A stretch of DNA of 64,000 nt from Bergeyella zoohelcum ATCC 43767 (GCF_000301075.1 NZ_JH932293.1:1981298-2045297), one strand, 5' to 3'. Shown: positions 28,317-37,975, counted from the first letter of the stretch. Notes: a model not told the origin generated them from the sequence alone. Translations and numbers: made by a program.

Positions 28317-29279
28317 ATGAATACAGAAAATATAAACGACTGTGTAATCATCGGAAGTGGACCTTCTGGATTTACCGCAGCAATTTATGCTGCAAGAGCT
28401 GATTTAAAACCGAAAGTGTTTACAGGACTTCAGCCTGGTGGACAGCTCACTACTACTACTGAAGTGGATAATTTCCCAGGTTATCCTAATGGCGTTACAG
28501 GGCCTGAAATGATGATGGATCTTCAGAAACAGGCAGAAAGATTTGACACCGAGGTTTTCTATGAAATGATTACCAAAGTAGAATTTTCTAAAGAAAGAGG
28601 AGGAATACACAAACTTTGGGCTGGAGATAGAGAGATTTTGGCTAAAACGGTCATCATCTCTACAGGGGCTACTGCTAAATATCTTGGTTTAGAAGACGAA
28701 AAAAAATATGCAGGAGGAGGCGTTTCGGCATGTGCTACTTGTGATGGGTTCTTCTACAAAGGGAAAGAGGTCATCGTAGTAGGTGCAGGAGATACTGCCG
28801 CAGAAGAGGCTACTTATCTTTCTAATCTTTGCTCTAAAGTTACTATGTTGGTAAGAAGAGATGAGTTTAGAGCATCAAAAGCCATGGTAAACAGAGTGCT
28901 TAAAACCCCTAATATAGAAGTGAAATTTCATCACGAGCTCATCGGTATAGAAGGAGAAAATAGCTTGGTGGAAAAGGCTGTGGTGATTAATAATCAAACA
29001 AAAGAAACATCTACTATTCCTGTGCATGGAATTTTCATCGCCATAGGACATCAGCCGAATACAGAGGTTTTCAAAGGGCAAATCACCACCGATGAAAATG
29101 GTTATATCGTAACAGAAAAAGGTTCTACTAGAACTAATCTTCCAGGTGTTTTCGCGGCAGGAGATGTGCAAGATCATATCTATAGACAAGCCATTACTGC
29201 GGCTGGAAGCGGTTGTATGGCGGCTATGGATGCTGAAAGATACTTAGAATCTCTGAAGGCAGAAGAGATGGAAGCATAG
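28317..29279 (+). CDS. trxB: Thioredoxin-disulfide reductase
   Basis: FAD enzyme that reduces thioredoxin with NADPH in the cytosol. The 320-residue protein shows the FAD motif GSGPSG (residues 13-18), the redox pair Cys139-Ala-Thr-Cys142, the NADPH motif GAGDTA and the C-terminal FAD motif FAAGDVQD. It is followed by a terminator. Confidence 0.96.
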   Translation: MNTENINDCVIIGSGPSGFTAAIYAARADLKPKVFTGLQPGGQLTTTTEVDNFPGYPNGVTGPEMMMDLQKQAERFDTEVFYEMITKVEFSKERGGIHKLWAGDREILAKTVIISTGATAKYLGLEDEKKYAGGGVSACATCDGFFYKGKEVIVVGAGDTAAEEATYLSNLCSKVTMLVRRDEFRASKAMVNRVLKTPNIEVKFHHELIGIEGENSLVEKAVVINNQTKETSTIPVHGIFIAIGHQPNTEVFKGQITTDENGYIVTEKGSTRTNLPGVFAAGDVQDHIYRQAITAAGSGCMAAMDAERYLESLKAEEMEA

Positions 29280-29300
29280 CATTTTCTACATCATAGAATA

Positions 29301-29337
29301 AAAAATGAGCAACTCATCTTGGGATGCTCATTTTTTC
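29301..29337 (+). terminator. Terminator after trxB
   Basis: Stem AAAAATGAGCA/TGCTCATTTTT with a 13-nt loop, then a T-run, 21 bp after the trxB stop. The downstream promoter box overlaps its right side. Confidence 0.85.
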
Positions 29338-29346
29338 TTATTTTTG
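29319..29346 (+). promoter_or_regulatory. Promoter for the gene at 29406
   Basis: TTG 29319-29321 and TATTTTTG 29339-29346, spacing 17 nt. It overlaps the trxB terminator, so terminator folding and promoter share DNA. Confidence 0.55.
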
Positions 29347-29405
29347 CAAATGTTTATTATACAATGTGGAGAGAAAGCTACATCGTATAAAATAATAATT
29401 TAAAA

Positions 29406-29933
29406 ATGGCTTGGTTAGATTCCATATTGCATTCGGTATATTTTCCGTATATATTTACGATACTTTTAGTGTTGCCTTTTATCGTTCTGCTAAGGCAGTT
29501 TGTTTTCTCATACATTAAGATGAAAAATCAAGAGCTCAAAATGCTTACCGTGAAAGGAAACAGTGGAAATAAAAGTCAGGCGTATGAAAGGCTTACCTTA
29601 TTTCTAGAGAGAATAAAACCTACTTCTCTGGTAAAAAGATTTGATGATTCATTACAAAAAGAAGAGTTTATTTTTCTTTGTACCAAAGCCATTCAGGAAG
29701 AATTTGAATACAATGCTTCTCAGCAGCTCTATACTACACCTAAGGCATGGCAAGAAGTTTTAGATGCGAAAAATTATGTGATGCAGCTACTCCAAGATGC
29801 AGGAAAAGGATTAAGTAAAGAAGCTAGTTTAGAAGAATTTAAAACTGTTTTTCTTTTACAGTATGTTCAAGATGAGGAGCCTATTATTCAATCCATAGAC
29901 TATTTAAGAAAAGAAATTATTTTAATCACATAA
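29406..29933 (+). CDS. Conserved hypothetical protein with one N-terminal membrane helix
   Basis: A 175-residue protein. One transmembrane helix (YFPYIFTILLVLPFIVLLRQFVF) is followed by a cytosolic helical part (QAYERLTLFLERIKPTSLVKR, then EFEYNASQQLYTTPKAWQEV). This texture recurs in Flavobacteriia, where it is annotated as hypothetical. Function unknown. It lies between trxB and ppa on the same strand, but has its own promoter. Confidence 0.75.
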   Translation: MAWLDSILHSVYFPYIFTILLVLPFIVLLRQFVFSYIKMKNQELKMLTVKGNSGNKSQAYERLTLFLERIKPTSLVKRFDDSLQKEEFIFLCTKAIQEEFEYNASQQLYTTPKAWQEVLDAKNYVMQLLQDAGKGLSKEASLEEFKTVFLLQYVQDEEPIIQSIDYLRKEIILIT

Positions 29934-30041
29934 GTGAATTTTATTCGTACACGAACATTGGTCTTACAAGTAAATTTTTAACTACTGAACAAATTATTCA
30001 AATAAAAATTATTCAAATAAATCATATAAATACAGAAATAA

Positions 30042-30653
30042 ATGAAACCTAATTTTCAAGCACATCCTTGGCATGGAATTTCCGCAGGGGAAAATGCACC
30101 AGAAGTAGTAACCACTTTCATTGAAATCGTTCCATCGGATACCATTAAATATGAAATTGATAAAGAAAGTGGATTTATGAAAGTGGATAGACCACAGAAA
30201 TTCTCTAATATCATCCCAGCATTGTATGGTTTTGTACCTCAAACTTATTGTGATAATGCAGTGAAAGATTTAGCTGTAGCATTGGGAGCTACAGATGTTA
30301 CAGAGGGAGACCATGATCCTTTAGATATCTGTGTATTAAGTTCTCACCATATCAGTTCAGGAGGAATGCTGATGGACGCTGTGCCTATTGGTGGCTTTAA
30401 AATGATTGATGGAGGAGAGGCAGATGATAAAATTGTTGCGGTATTAGTAGGAGACCATGCTTTTGGGCATTATAAAGATATTTCTGAACTTCCACAGGCA
30501 GAAATTAACCGATTGATGCACTATTTCTTGACTTACAAAAATCTTCCTAATGAACCAGCAAAATGCAGAATAGAGCAAGTGTATGGAGCTGAACATGCCA
30601 AAGAAGTTATCAAAGCTTCTATGAAAGATTATCAAGATAAATATGGTAAGTAA
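30042..30653 (+). CDS. ppa: Inorganic pyrophosphatase, family I
   Basis: Cytosolic hydrolase of pyrophosphate, which pulls biosynthetic reactions forward. The 203-residue protein has the metal-binding signature DHDPLDICVL near residue 84 and a second acidic patch (DGGEADDKIVAVLVGDHAFG). Length and motif fit the soluble family I type. The gene stands alone and is convergent with waaA. Confidence 0.93.
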   Translation: MKPNFQAHPWHGISAGENAPEVVTTFIEIVPSDTIKYEIDKESGFMKVDRPQKFSNIIPALYGFVPQTYCDNAVKDLAVALGATDVTEGDHDPLDICVLSSHHISSGGMLMDAVPIGGFKMIDGGEADDKIVAVLVGDHAFGHYKDISELPQAEINRLMHYFLTYKNLPNEPAKCRIEQVYGAEHAKEVIKASMKDYQDKYGK

Positions 30654-30660
30654 AAATAAA

Positions 30661-30697
30661 AGAGGTTGTTCTGAAAATATCAGACAGCCTTATTTTT
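30661..30697. terminator. Terminator between ppa and waaA
   Basis: An imperfect hairpin (AGGTTGTTCTGA with TCAGACAGCCT) followed by T-rich sequence; it lies between the two convergent stops and slightly overlaps the waaA end. Confidence 0.6.
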
Positions 30698-31910
30698 TTA
30701 ACATCTGATTCACAATTAATTGCGTAGATTCCAATTGACATTTCATAAACTCTTTGGTTTTTTCAGATATTGCTTGCAAAGAAGGATGATGAATCACCGA
30801 TACTATTTCTTCTGTTAATTCTTTAGGTTTCGCAAATGATTTCGCTCCACCTGCACCAATTAAATCATCTGCTTCAGGATTTTTCTGATATTGATTCCCA
30901 AAGAAAACAGGAATTCCAAAAATGACTGCTTCCAAAATATTATGAAGTCCTTTACTGTGAAAACCACCGCCTACCACCGCCACATCAGCATAAGAATAAA
31001 GCCTATTGAGCAATCCTATACAGTCTATTATCAAGATATTAGATTTTGATAAATCCTCATTTTCAGAAATTTGAGAATAAAGAAAAGCATTGGGAAATTT
31101 CTTTTTCAGTAGTTTCACTCTTCCTAAATCATGGGGTGCAATAATGATTTTAATAGTAGAATGAACCGCTAAATCTTCCAAAACCTCCTCTTCGCCTTGC
31201 CAAGAGCTACCTATCACTACCACTTTATTATCGCCTATAAATGCCCCAATATAAGGCACATGATTATCTCTATAAAGAAAACTTCTCACCCTATCATAAC
31301 GCGTATCCCCTGAAACCATTCCTTGTGATATACCCACTGATTTTGCCAATTCTAAAGAAGCCGGCGTCTGATGAAAGAAAAAATCAATAGATTGTCTTAA
31401 CTGATGTACCATCCATTTTCCCCAAGGTTTGAAAAATACTTGTTTTTTATAAAACAATGCAGAAACCACAAATGTTCTTGCCCCTTGTTTTTTCAGTTCT
31501 GCCAAAAGATGATACCAAAAATCATATTTTACAGTAAAAAATAGCTCTGTTTTAAACTGGGATACAAATTTTTGAATTTCCTTTTTTTTGTCTAGAGGAA
31601 GATAACAAACTACATCTGCAATATTCGGTTTTTTCACCACGATTTCATACCCTGATGGCGAGAAAAATGTAATCAAAATTTTATGATTCGGAAAATGTGT
31701 TTTCAGTTTTTCTAAAACGGGTAACCCTTGTTCGTATTCGCCCAAACTGGCAGCGTGCATCCATATCACTTTATCATTTTTAATCTTTTGAACCAATGAA
31801 AAACTTTGCTTTCTCCCCTCCACACCCTTCCGTGCTTTTTCATTAAATAATGAAAAAACTTTCAAGCCCAAAGACAATAATCCAACAAAAAATGTATATA
31901 AAAATGCCAT
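30690..31910 (-). CDS. waaA: 3-deoxy-D-manno-octulosonic acid transferase (Kdo transferase)
   Basis: Adds Kdo to lipid A precursor at the inner leaflet of the inner membrane. The 406-residue GT30-type protein starts at ATG 31910 (MAFLYTFFVGLLSLGLK, membrane-anchor helix), which leaves 1 bp to the upstream gene. Conserved parts are the N-terminal VIWMHAASLGEYEQGLP and the C-terminal GGFHSKGLHNILEAVIFGIPVFFG. Together with lpxB nearby it marks an LPS-bearing cell. Confidence 0.93.
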   Translation of the reverse strand: MAFLYTFFVGLLSLGLKVFSLFNEKARKGVEGRKQSFSLVQKIKNDKVIWMHAASLGEYEQGLPVLEKLKTHFPNHKILITFFSPSGYEIVVKKPNIADVVCYLPLDKKKEIQKFVSQFKTELFFTVKYDFWYHLLAELKKQGARTFVVSALFYKKQVFFKPWGKWMVHQLRQSIDFFFHQTPASLELAKSVGISQGMVSGDTRYDRVRSFLYRDNHVPYIGAFIGDNKVVVIGSSWQGEEEVLEDLAVHSTIKIIIAPHDLGRVKLLKKKFPNAFLYSQISENEDLSKSNILIIDCIGLLNRLYSYADVAVVGGGFHSKGLHNILEAVIFGIPVFFGNQYQKNPEADDLIGAGGAKSFAKPKELTEEIVSVIHHPSLQAISEKTKEFMKCQLESTQLIVNQMLKK

Positions 31911-31911
31911 T

Positions 31912-32382
31912 TTATTTACTGAAATACGCAATTACAACCATCACGATTGGGAAAACTAAAGAAAGTCCAATGAATGAAAGCAAATAAATACTGATTTTTT
32001 TTCTTTTCTCCACATTTTGATAATTAATCATCAATAAAGTCACCAAATAGAATAATACCGTGCATATCGCATTTAATCCACCAATGACTATATCCCCAAT
32101 GTATTTTTGAGTATCAATATTTTGGTCAGTAGTTTCTACAGGGTTATTGTATCCAACATTTCCAAAAGCAATAATTGTCATTGACACAAATATTACCAAA
32201 CTCAAAAATGGGGTAAAGAAAATCCATTTTCTATGTCCATATCTATCCGCTTCGCCCTCTATATTAAAGTGAATTGGAATTCTATCGGGTAATTTGGGGT
32301 AATTTTTTATCGCCACAAAAAATGTTAATGCTAAAAAACAAAACGCTAAAATATTGAATACCATCATATGATAATGAATCAT
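31912..32382 (-). CDS. DUF1648 domain membrane protein
   Basis: A 156-residue inner-membrane protein with about four helices. The first half has the DUF1648 outline: a helix followed by NYPKLPDRIPIHFNIEGEADRYG. This domain is known from SdpI-type immunity proteins and from unlinked small membrane proteins. No toxin partner is visible here. It lies 1 bp upstream of waaA and 6 bp downstream of the C40-like gene, so it is part of a minus-strand group. Function unknown. Confidence 0.8.
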   Translation of the reverse strand: MIHYHMMVFNILAFCFLALTFFVAIKNYPKLPDRIPIHFNIEGEADRYGHRKWIFFTPFLSLVIFVSMTIIAFGNVGYNNPVETTDQNIDTQKYIGDIVIGGLNAICTVLFYLVTLLMINYQNVEKRKKISIYLLSFIGLSLVFPIVMVVIAYFSK

Positions 32383-32388
32383 GACAAG

Positions 32389-33072
32389 TTACAAAATCCT
32401 TTTGATACATCTTAGTTTATGGGTATGCTTTTTTAATTCTCTATTATAAATCCCACTAATATCCAAATCATCTATTCTTACCTCTCCGAAAACATGGATA
32501 ATTTTCAAGTTTTCTAACATCATTCCTACATGAGTAATTTCATTATTTTCATTTTCAAAGAAAGCCAAATCCCCTAAACTACTTTCTTCTACAAAGTCTA
32601 AAACCACTCCTAATTGTACTTGTTCAGAAGCTTTTCTGGGTAATAAAAACCCTTGACTTTTATACATCAGTTGGGTAAATCCGTCTGCATCCATCCCGAA
32701 AACACTTCGCCCGCCATGTAAATAGGGAACTCCTATGCAGCTTCGGGCAATAGTATCCAGTGATTGATTTTCAGAATCAATTAACAATTCATTCTCTGAA
32801 AATTCAGCACCCAGAGAAAATAATTGTCCTTCTTTCTCCATGTACTTTAACTTCAAAACCTCCTGTTTTTCCACAGCATTCACACACTGCAGATGCCCAG
32901 AAAAAACCCAACCTTCTACCCCATCATTTTCCACACGAATGAATGAAAAATACCCTTCCTCCCGAAGAATTTCACAATACTCACCATACAATAGCTGACT
33001 GACCAATAAAGATTCAAAACTTGGTTTTTGAGTAATGGATGATACAGATGTTCGGCAACGAGCTATATTCAT
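32389..33072 (-). CDS. NlpC/P60 (C40)-like protein lacking the catalytic cysteine
   Basis: A 227-residue protein with an N-terminal SH3-like part and a C-terminal NlpC/P60 fold. Where C40 peptidases have DCSGF the sequence is Asp128-Ala129-Asp130-Gly131-Phe132 (GMDADGF). The Ala codon is GCA at 32686-32688. The family His is kept (ITHVGM, His181) and a second His follows in IIHVFG. The protein therefore looks like a non-enzymatic wall-binding relative of gamma-D-Glu-diamino acid endopeptidases. No signal peptide is evident. It lies 2 bp after the methyltransferase gene. Confidence 0.85.
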   Translation of the reverse strand: MNIARCRTSVSSITQKPSFESLLVSQLLYGEYCEILREEGYFSFIRVENDGVEGWVFSGHLQCVNAVEKQEVLKLKYMEKEGQLFSLGAEFSENELLIDSENQSLDTIARSCIGVPYLHGGRSVFGMDADGFTQLMYKSQGFLLPRKASEQVQLGVVLDFVEESSLGDLAFFENENNEITHVGMMLENLKIIHVFGEVRIDDLDISGIYNRELKKHTHKLRCIKRIL

Positions 33073-33074
33073 AA

Positions 33075-33722
33075 CTATTTTTTTATCAAAACATTAAGAC
33101 CATCACGAATCGGTAAAATCACATTTTCAAACGCTTCATCTTTTGCTACCATTTCATTTAATAATTGTATCATTCGGGTGGCTTTTTTCTTTGAATTTTG
33201 TTCCAAAACTTTACCGTACCAAAGCACATTATCAAAAAGCACCACAGAGCCAGAGCGTAAATGCTTTTTCACTTCCTCAAAATAGGCAGGATATCGCCCT
33301 TTATCGGCATCTACAAAAACTAAGTCAAAAATTTCATCAGACTGTTCTAAATACGCCATCGCATCCTGAAGCACAAAACGAATTTTATCAGAATATGGAC
33401 TTCTCTCAAAATATTTCTTGGGTAAATATGCCAGCTCTTCGTTAATATCCAGCGTAACAATTTCCCCATCACTAGGTAACCCCTCTGCTAAACAGAGTGT
33501 AGCATACCCCGTAAAAGTTCCTATTTCAAGAATTTTTTTAGGCCTTAGCATTTTAGAAAGAATAGACAGTAATCTCCCTTGCTGCCCTCCCGAAACCATA
33601 TGAGGCTGTGTAGTTTTTTCGTAAGTTTCTGCCTTTAGTTCCTTTAATAAATCTGACTCTCCCGATGCATGAGATTCCAAATAAGCATCCATCTCTGGAG
33701 CGATTTCTTCAAAATAACTCAT
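33075..33722 (-). CDS. SAM-dependent O-methyltransferase (family 3 type)
   Basis: Cytosolic 215-residue methyltransferase with a Rossmann fold. The SAM motif is EIGTFTGYATLCLAEGLP, the acidic motif is TLDINEE, and the metal-binding/catalytic region FVDADKG and LFDNVLWYG matches catechol/caffeoyl-CoA O-methyltransferases. The substrate is unknown. It is the first gene of the minus-strand group running to waaA, and is divergent from tilS. Confidence 0.88.
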   Translation of the reverse strand: MSYFEEIAPEMDAYLESHASGESDLLKELKAETYEKTTQPHMVSGGQQGRLLSILSKMLRPKKILEIGTFTGYATLCLAEGLPSDGEIVTLDINEELAYLPKKYFERSPYSDKIRFVLQDAMAYLEQSDEIFDLVFVDADKGRYPAYFEEVKKHLRSGSVVLFDNVLWYGKVLEQNSKKKATRMIQLLNEMVAKDEAFENVILPIRDGLNVLIKK

Positions 33723-33763
33723 AGAAAAATTTTGAGTCTCAAAGTTAGGTAAAACAGAATTAA

Positions 33764-33771
33764 TATCTTTG
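33764..33771 (+). promoter_or_regulatory. -7 box TATCTTTG directly before tilS
   Basis: Fits TAnnTTTG and ends 5 nt before the tilS ATG, pointing to a very short or absent leader. No clear TTG at -33. Confidence 0.45.
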
Positions 33772-33776
33772 TTTTT

Positions 33777-35072
33777 ATGAAAAAATTATCGGAAGAAAAT
33801 TTCGTCCAAGCATTGGAAAACTCATGTGCCCATTACCAACAAAAAACCTTTCTTTTGGCCATCAGTGGTGGCGTGGATTCCATGGTGCTGCTCCAGCTTT
33901 GTATCCAGCTGAAAATCCATATAGAAGTAGCACATATCAATTATCATCTCAGAGCAGAAAATTCCGATGCCGATGAAGCATTGGTAACGAAAATATGCAC
34001 CCAAAATCATATCCCTATCCATATCTACCATGCTGATTTTAAACAATCTAAAAACAAAAATATTCAAACTTGGGCAAGGGAAATACGCTATGATTTTTTT
34101 CATAAAATTAGGAAGGAAAGAAAAATAGATTATATAATGACCGCTCATCACCTGAATGACCAACTGGAAACTTTCTTTATCCATCTGATGAGAGGGACAG
34201 GAGTTCGTGGGCTGTGTGGCATACCCAACGCTGAAAATAAAATCATTAGACCTCTTTTAAATTTCTCTAAAAAAGAAATTTATGATTTTGCATTACAAAA
34301 TGCTATTCTCTTTAGAGAAGACGAAAGTAATACTAAAAACATCTATCAAAGAAATTTTTTGAGAAACGAAATCATTCCTCAATTGGAGAAAATTCAGCCG
34401 ATGTTCTTAGATAATTTCCGCCAAACACTCGGTCATCTACAAGCCACCCAAAAGGCAATGAAAACCCTTATAGAAGAAAAAAGAAACACTATTTCTCAAG
34501 AAAAAAATGAACAAATATCTTTGGATAAAGACGCTTTACAGAAAATGGACGCTTTAATCCAATACGAAATTTTAAAACCTTTCGGAATGCAAAACAGCAC
34601 TGAAATAGAAAAAATTTTCCACGCCGAAACAGGTGCTATCTTTATGACCCAAACGCATAAAATATTGATTAATCGTAATGAAATTTTAATTCAAAAAAAT
34701 ACAACGCCTCCAAATGCTGAGCGTATTTTCATTCCCAAAAACCATACTAACACCTACGAAATTAACCTTTTCCATTCTACCACAGAAGAAAAATCTACAC
34801 AGCAATGGCATTTCGATGCTTCTCAAATTTCTTTTCCCTTAGAGCTAAGACCCAAAAAAGAAGGTGACCGATTTCAGCCCAAAGGTATGAAAGGCACCAA
34901 ACTGGTTTCCAAATATTTAAAAGACGAAAAAATCAACCAATTCGATAAAGAAAAATGCAGAGTTCTTTGCGATGCTTCTGGAAAAATATTAGGCGTACTC
35001 CCCTACCGCCAAGATGGAGATTTTTCTATCAAGGAACTTGAAAACCCTCATCGTATGACCATTATTTTCTGA
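33777..35072 (+). CDS. tilS: tRNA(Ile)-lysidine synthetase
   Basis: Modifies the wobble cytidine of tRNA-Ile(CAU) to lysidine, so that AUA is read as Ile. The 431-residue protein begins with the PP-loop SGGVDSMVLLQ, then HLRAENSDADEALV and the HHLNDQLETFFIHLMRGTG motif. The C-terminal TilS domain (RPKKEGDRFQPKGMKGTKLVSKYL) is present. The gene is convergent with comEC, with only 9 bp between the stops. Confidence 0.95.
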   Translation: MKKLSEENFVQALENSCAHYQQKTFLLAISGGVDSMVLLQLCIQLKIHIEVAHINYHLRAENSDADEALVTKICTQNHIPIHIYHADFKQSKNKNIQTWAREIRYDFFHKIRKERKIDYIMTAHHLNDQLETFFIHLMRGTGVRGLCGIPNAENKIIRPLLNFSKKEIYDFALQNAILFREDESNTKNIYQRNFLRNEIIPQLEKIQPMFLDNFRQTLGHLQATQKAMKTLIEEKRNTISQEKNEQISLDKDALQKMDALIQYEILKPFGMQNSTEIEKIFHAETGAIFMTQTHKILINRNEILIQKNTTPPNAERIFIPKNHTNTYEINLFHSTTEEKSTQQWHFDASQISFPLELRPKKEGDRFQPKGMKGTKLVSKYLKDEKINQFDKEKCRVLCDASGKILGVLPYRQDGDFSIKELENPHRMTIIF

Positions 35073-35081
35073 CACGCTCGT

Positions 35082-36854
35082 TTAAAACGATGTACTTTCA
35101 GAAAAATACACCTCCGTATTTACTTCACTCACTCTTCTACTGGTAAGATATGGCATCATCACGAACTTTCTAAACTTTTCATCATCAAAATTTTCAGATG
35201 GTTTTCCCGAAATCATAAAATATACTTTCCGCCTGTCCTTTACTATTTGTACTTTTTGCTTAGCAAACTGCATAGATATATTTTCACTTTGATGGTTCCA
35301 ATACATCTGTATCCCTAAACGAAGAATAAAAAAACTAATAGCCGCGATGACTAATGGTAAAAAAGAAGATCTACTAACCACTAAATATCTATAAAACAGA
35401 TAAATACAAAAATACATCATGATGAGTTCCAAAATACCAAAAGAAATATACTCTACAAACATCACTTCCCAATCTCCCAAATGATGGATAAGCCATAATA
35501 CCCCTTGTACTACCGTGTCATACGCCCATTCCAAGAAATTAAAAATGGTTCCTACAGCATAGAAAACAACCATGAAACATGAAATGACAATCAGAATTTC
35601 CGCAGAAGGAACAATGATAAGGTTCGCAAAAAAAGACACCAAAGCATACTGATGAAAATGATACAACACCACAGGAAATGTACCTATCTGTGCAGCAATG
35701 GTAATGCTTATAATAGAGAAAAAATTCCTCTTCCACTTTGAAACTCCGCCATACATACGCTTTAACAATGGAGCATAAAATAAACCTATACCGAATACAG
35801 CCGTATAACTCATCTGAAAACCGACATCGAAAATAGCATTGGTATCTATAAGCAACATCAGTAATGCCGAAATACTTGCCGAGTGAAAAAGATTAGGTGG
35901 TCTTTGAAGGAGAATAGCGCCGTAATACATACTTAGCATAAGGCTACTCCTTACCACAGAATTACCCAAATCTATGAAAATGGTAAATAACCAAACCACA
36001 CATAATGAAACAATTAATCTCCACCGATACGAAACAAACCAAACGCTATATTTGAGAAGAAAGAATATCAGTACAAAAATTACCACAATATGTCCACCCG
36101 AAATAGCCAAAAGATGCATCAGCCCTGTTCTCCTAAAATCTAAAATCATTTCCTGCTCCATTTCGGTACGATCTGCCAAAATAATTCCCTTTAAAAATGA
36201 TTTCGTAGTAGATGATAATTGCCCAACATTTATCCTTTGCAATAACTGAAGTCTCTGCTGCTTAATCCATTGTGATAATCTAAAACCAGAGTACGCACTT
36301 ATCTCATAGTAATCACTTACAAAAGACTGATAATAAATTCCTTGCCTTGCTAAATATTTAGAATAATCAAACTGAAAATCCAATACCGTAGAACGCATCT
36401 GATGAATATAAGATTCTGCCTGATAGGTATGAAAAAAATCCAGTTCGGGAAGGTCTTTCGGAATATTGAATAGTGCCTTAAATGATTCGTTCGATTCCTC
36501 TCCTTGAATTGCAATAATTTCCACTTCATATTTCCTGTATTTCTCTGTGGAATTTAATTTTTTAACCAACTGAAAATGATACAACTGCTTACCACTATAT
36601 TCTTTTTTGGCCCCATCTGAAATAGAAAGCAAATGATAAAAAGCAAACAAAAAAGAAAAAATTCCTCCTAGTACAATTCCACTCCCCCAAGCCGGAAATA
36701 GTTTAGGTACCAATAACTGTAATATAAGAATGAATACCAGAATACTCAGCCCAAATAAGATGCTTTGCACAGAAAGCATTTCATGAAAATAATCTGCCAG
36801 AGCAATGCCCACTATGCAAAAAGCTAACAAATAAAGAAAAAGTTGTTTTTGCAT
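35082..36854 (-). CDS. comEC: ComEC/Rec2-family DNA uptake channel protein
   Basis: Multi-helix inner-membrane protein of 590 residues. It contains the DUF4131-like N-terminal part and the Competence domain core (FRRTGLMHLLAISGGHIVVIF, then DIGFQMSYTAV-like VGFQMSYTAVFGIG). The C-terminal metallo-beta-lactamase domain of long ComEC proteins is absent; the tail is only about 100 residues. In transformable bacteria ComEC carries single-stranded DNA across the membrane. Competence of this organism is not shown by the sequence. It lies 17 bp after lpxB. Confidence 0.9.
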   Translation of the reverse strand: MQKQLFLYLLAFCIVGIALADYFHEMLSVQSILFGLSILVFILILQLLVPKLFPAWGSGIVLGGIFSFLFAFYHLLSISDGAKKEYSGKQLYHFQLVKKLNSTEKYRKYEVEIIAIQGEESNESFKALFNIPKDLPELDFFHTYQAESYIHQMRSTVLDFQFDYSKYLARQGIYYQSFVSDYYEISAYSGFRLSQWIKQQRLQLLQRINVGQLSSTTKSFLKGIILADRTEMEQEMILDFRRTGLMHLLAISGGHIVVIFVLIFFLLKYSVWFVSYRWRLIVSLCVVWLFTIFIDLGNSVVRSSLMLSMYYGAILLQRPPNLFHSASISALLMLLIDTNAIFDVGFQMSYTAVFGIGLFYAPLLKRMYGGVSKWKRNFFSIISITIAAQIGTFPVVLYHFHQYALVSFFANLIIVPSAEILIVISCFMVVFYAVGTIFNFLEWAYDTVVQGVLWLIHHLGDWEVMFVEYISFGILELIMMYFCIYLFYRYLVVSRSSFLPLVIAAISFFILRLGIQMYWNHQSENISMQFAKQKVQIVKDRRKVYFMISGKPSENFDDEKFRKFVMMPYLTSRRVSEVNTEVYFSESTSF

Positions 36855-36871
36855 AATAAAAAAATATAAGG

Positions 36872-37975
36872 TTATTCTACAATTTTCTCTGCTGCCCTTT
36901 GGCTGGCTCCTGCCCCTCCCAGCTTCATCCTCAGCTGAGCATAGTCATTTAATATTCGATCTCGTTTTTCTCCTAAGACAAAACCTAATTCACGAACGAG
37001 ATTTTCCGTATTCAAATCATTCTGTATCAACTCCTTTACCACTTCTTTATCTCCAATAAGATTGACCAATGAAATGTATTTAATATGCTTTACCAATCGT
37101 TTCGCAATGGCATAAGAAATGGCACTTCCACGATAACAAACCACCTGAGGAATTCCCAAAAGTGCCGTTTCTAAAGTAGCAGTTCCTGAAGTTACCAATG
37201 CTGCCTCTGAACATCTCAAGATATCATAAGTTTTGTTCGATACAAAATGAACCCCCTCAGTATTATATTGTTCATAAAACGATGGAGGTAAACTGGGTGC
37301 TCCTGCAATCACAAACTGATAATCTTCAAATTTAGATTTCACAGAGAGCATCATATTAAGCATTTTCTCCACTTCTTGTTTCCTAGACCCTGGTAATAAA
37401 GCAATGATAGGCCTAGCATCCAAATGATTTTCTTTCCTAAATTTTTCCTGATCTATTTCAGGAAGATGTGCTATAGCATCCAAAAGCGGATGCCCTACAA
37501 AGTGTACATGAATACCATGTTTTTTATAAAAATCTTTTTCAAAAGGAAGTATCACCAGCATTTCATCCACGAATTTTTTGATGACCTCCACTCTTCCTTC
37601 TTTCCAAGCCCAAAGCTGTGGTGAGATATAGTACACCACCTTTTTTACGCCTAATTTCTTAGCTGCTTTGGCTATTCTCAGGTTAAACCCAGGATAGTCT
37701 ATCAATATCAAAACATCAGGCTGATACGCCTGAATATCTCGTTTACAAAATTTCAAATTTTTAAGAATGGTGGGTAAATTTTTAATCACCTCCACAAACC
37801 CCATAAACGCCAAATCCCGATAATGCTTCACGGGCTTTTCCTCCGCAACATTTGCCATCAAATCACCACCCCAAAATCTAAATTCTGCAGATGTATCTTT
37901 CTCCTTTAAGGCTTTCATCAGATTACTTCCATGCAAGTCTCCCGATGCTTCCCCTGCTATTATATAATACCTCAT
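36872..37975 (-). CDS. lpxB: Lipid-A-disaccharide synthase
   Basis: GT19 glycosyltransferase that joins UDP-diacylglucosamine and lipid X to lipid A disaccharide at the inner membrane. The 367-residue protein shows the N-terminal GEASGDLHGSNLMKAL, FMGFVEV and LIDYPGFN, and the C-terminal donor region VTSGTATLETALLG. It is transcribed toward comEC, leaving 17 bp. Confidence 0.95.
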   Translation of the reverse strand: MRYYIIAGEASGDLHGSNLMKALKEKDTSAEFRFWGGDLMANVAEEKPVKHYRDLAFMGFVEVIKNLPTILKNLKFCKRDIQAYQPDVLILIDYPGFNLRIAKAAKKLGVKKVVYYISPQLWAWKEGRVEVIKKFVDEMLVILPFEKDFYKKHGIHVHFVGHPLLDAIAHLPEIDQEKFRKENHLDARPIIALLPGSRKQEVEKMLNMMLSVKSKFEDYQFVIAGAPSLPPSFYEQYNTEGVHFVSNKTYDILRCSEAALVTSGTATLETALLGIPQVVCYRGSAISYAIAKRLVKHIKYISLVNLIGDKEVVKELIQNDLNTENLVRELGFVLGEKRDRILNDYAQLRMKLGGAGASQRAAEKIVE

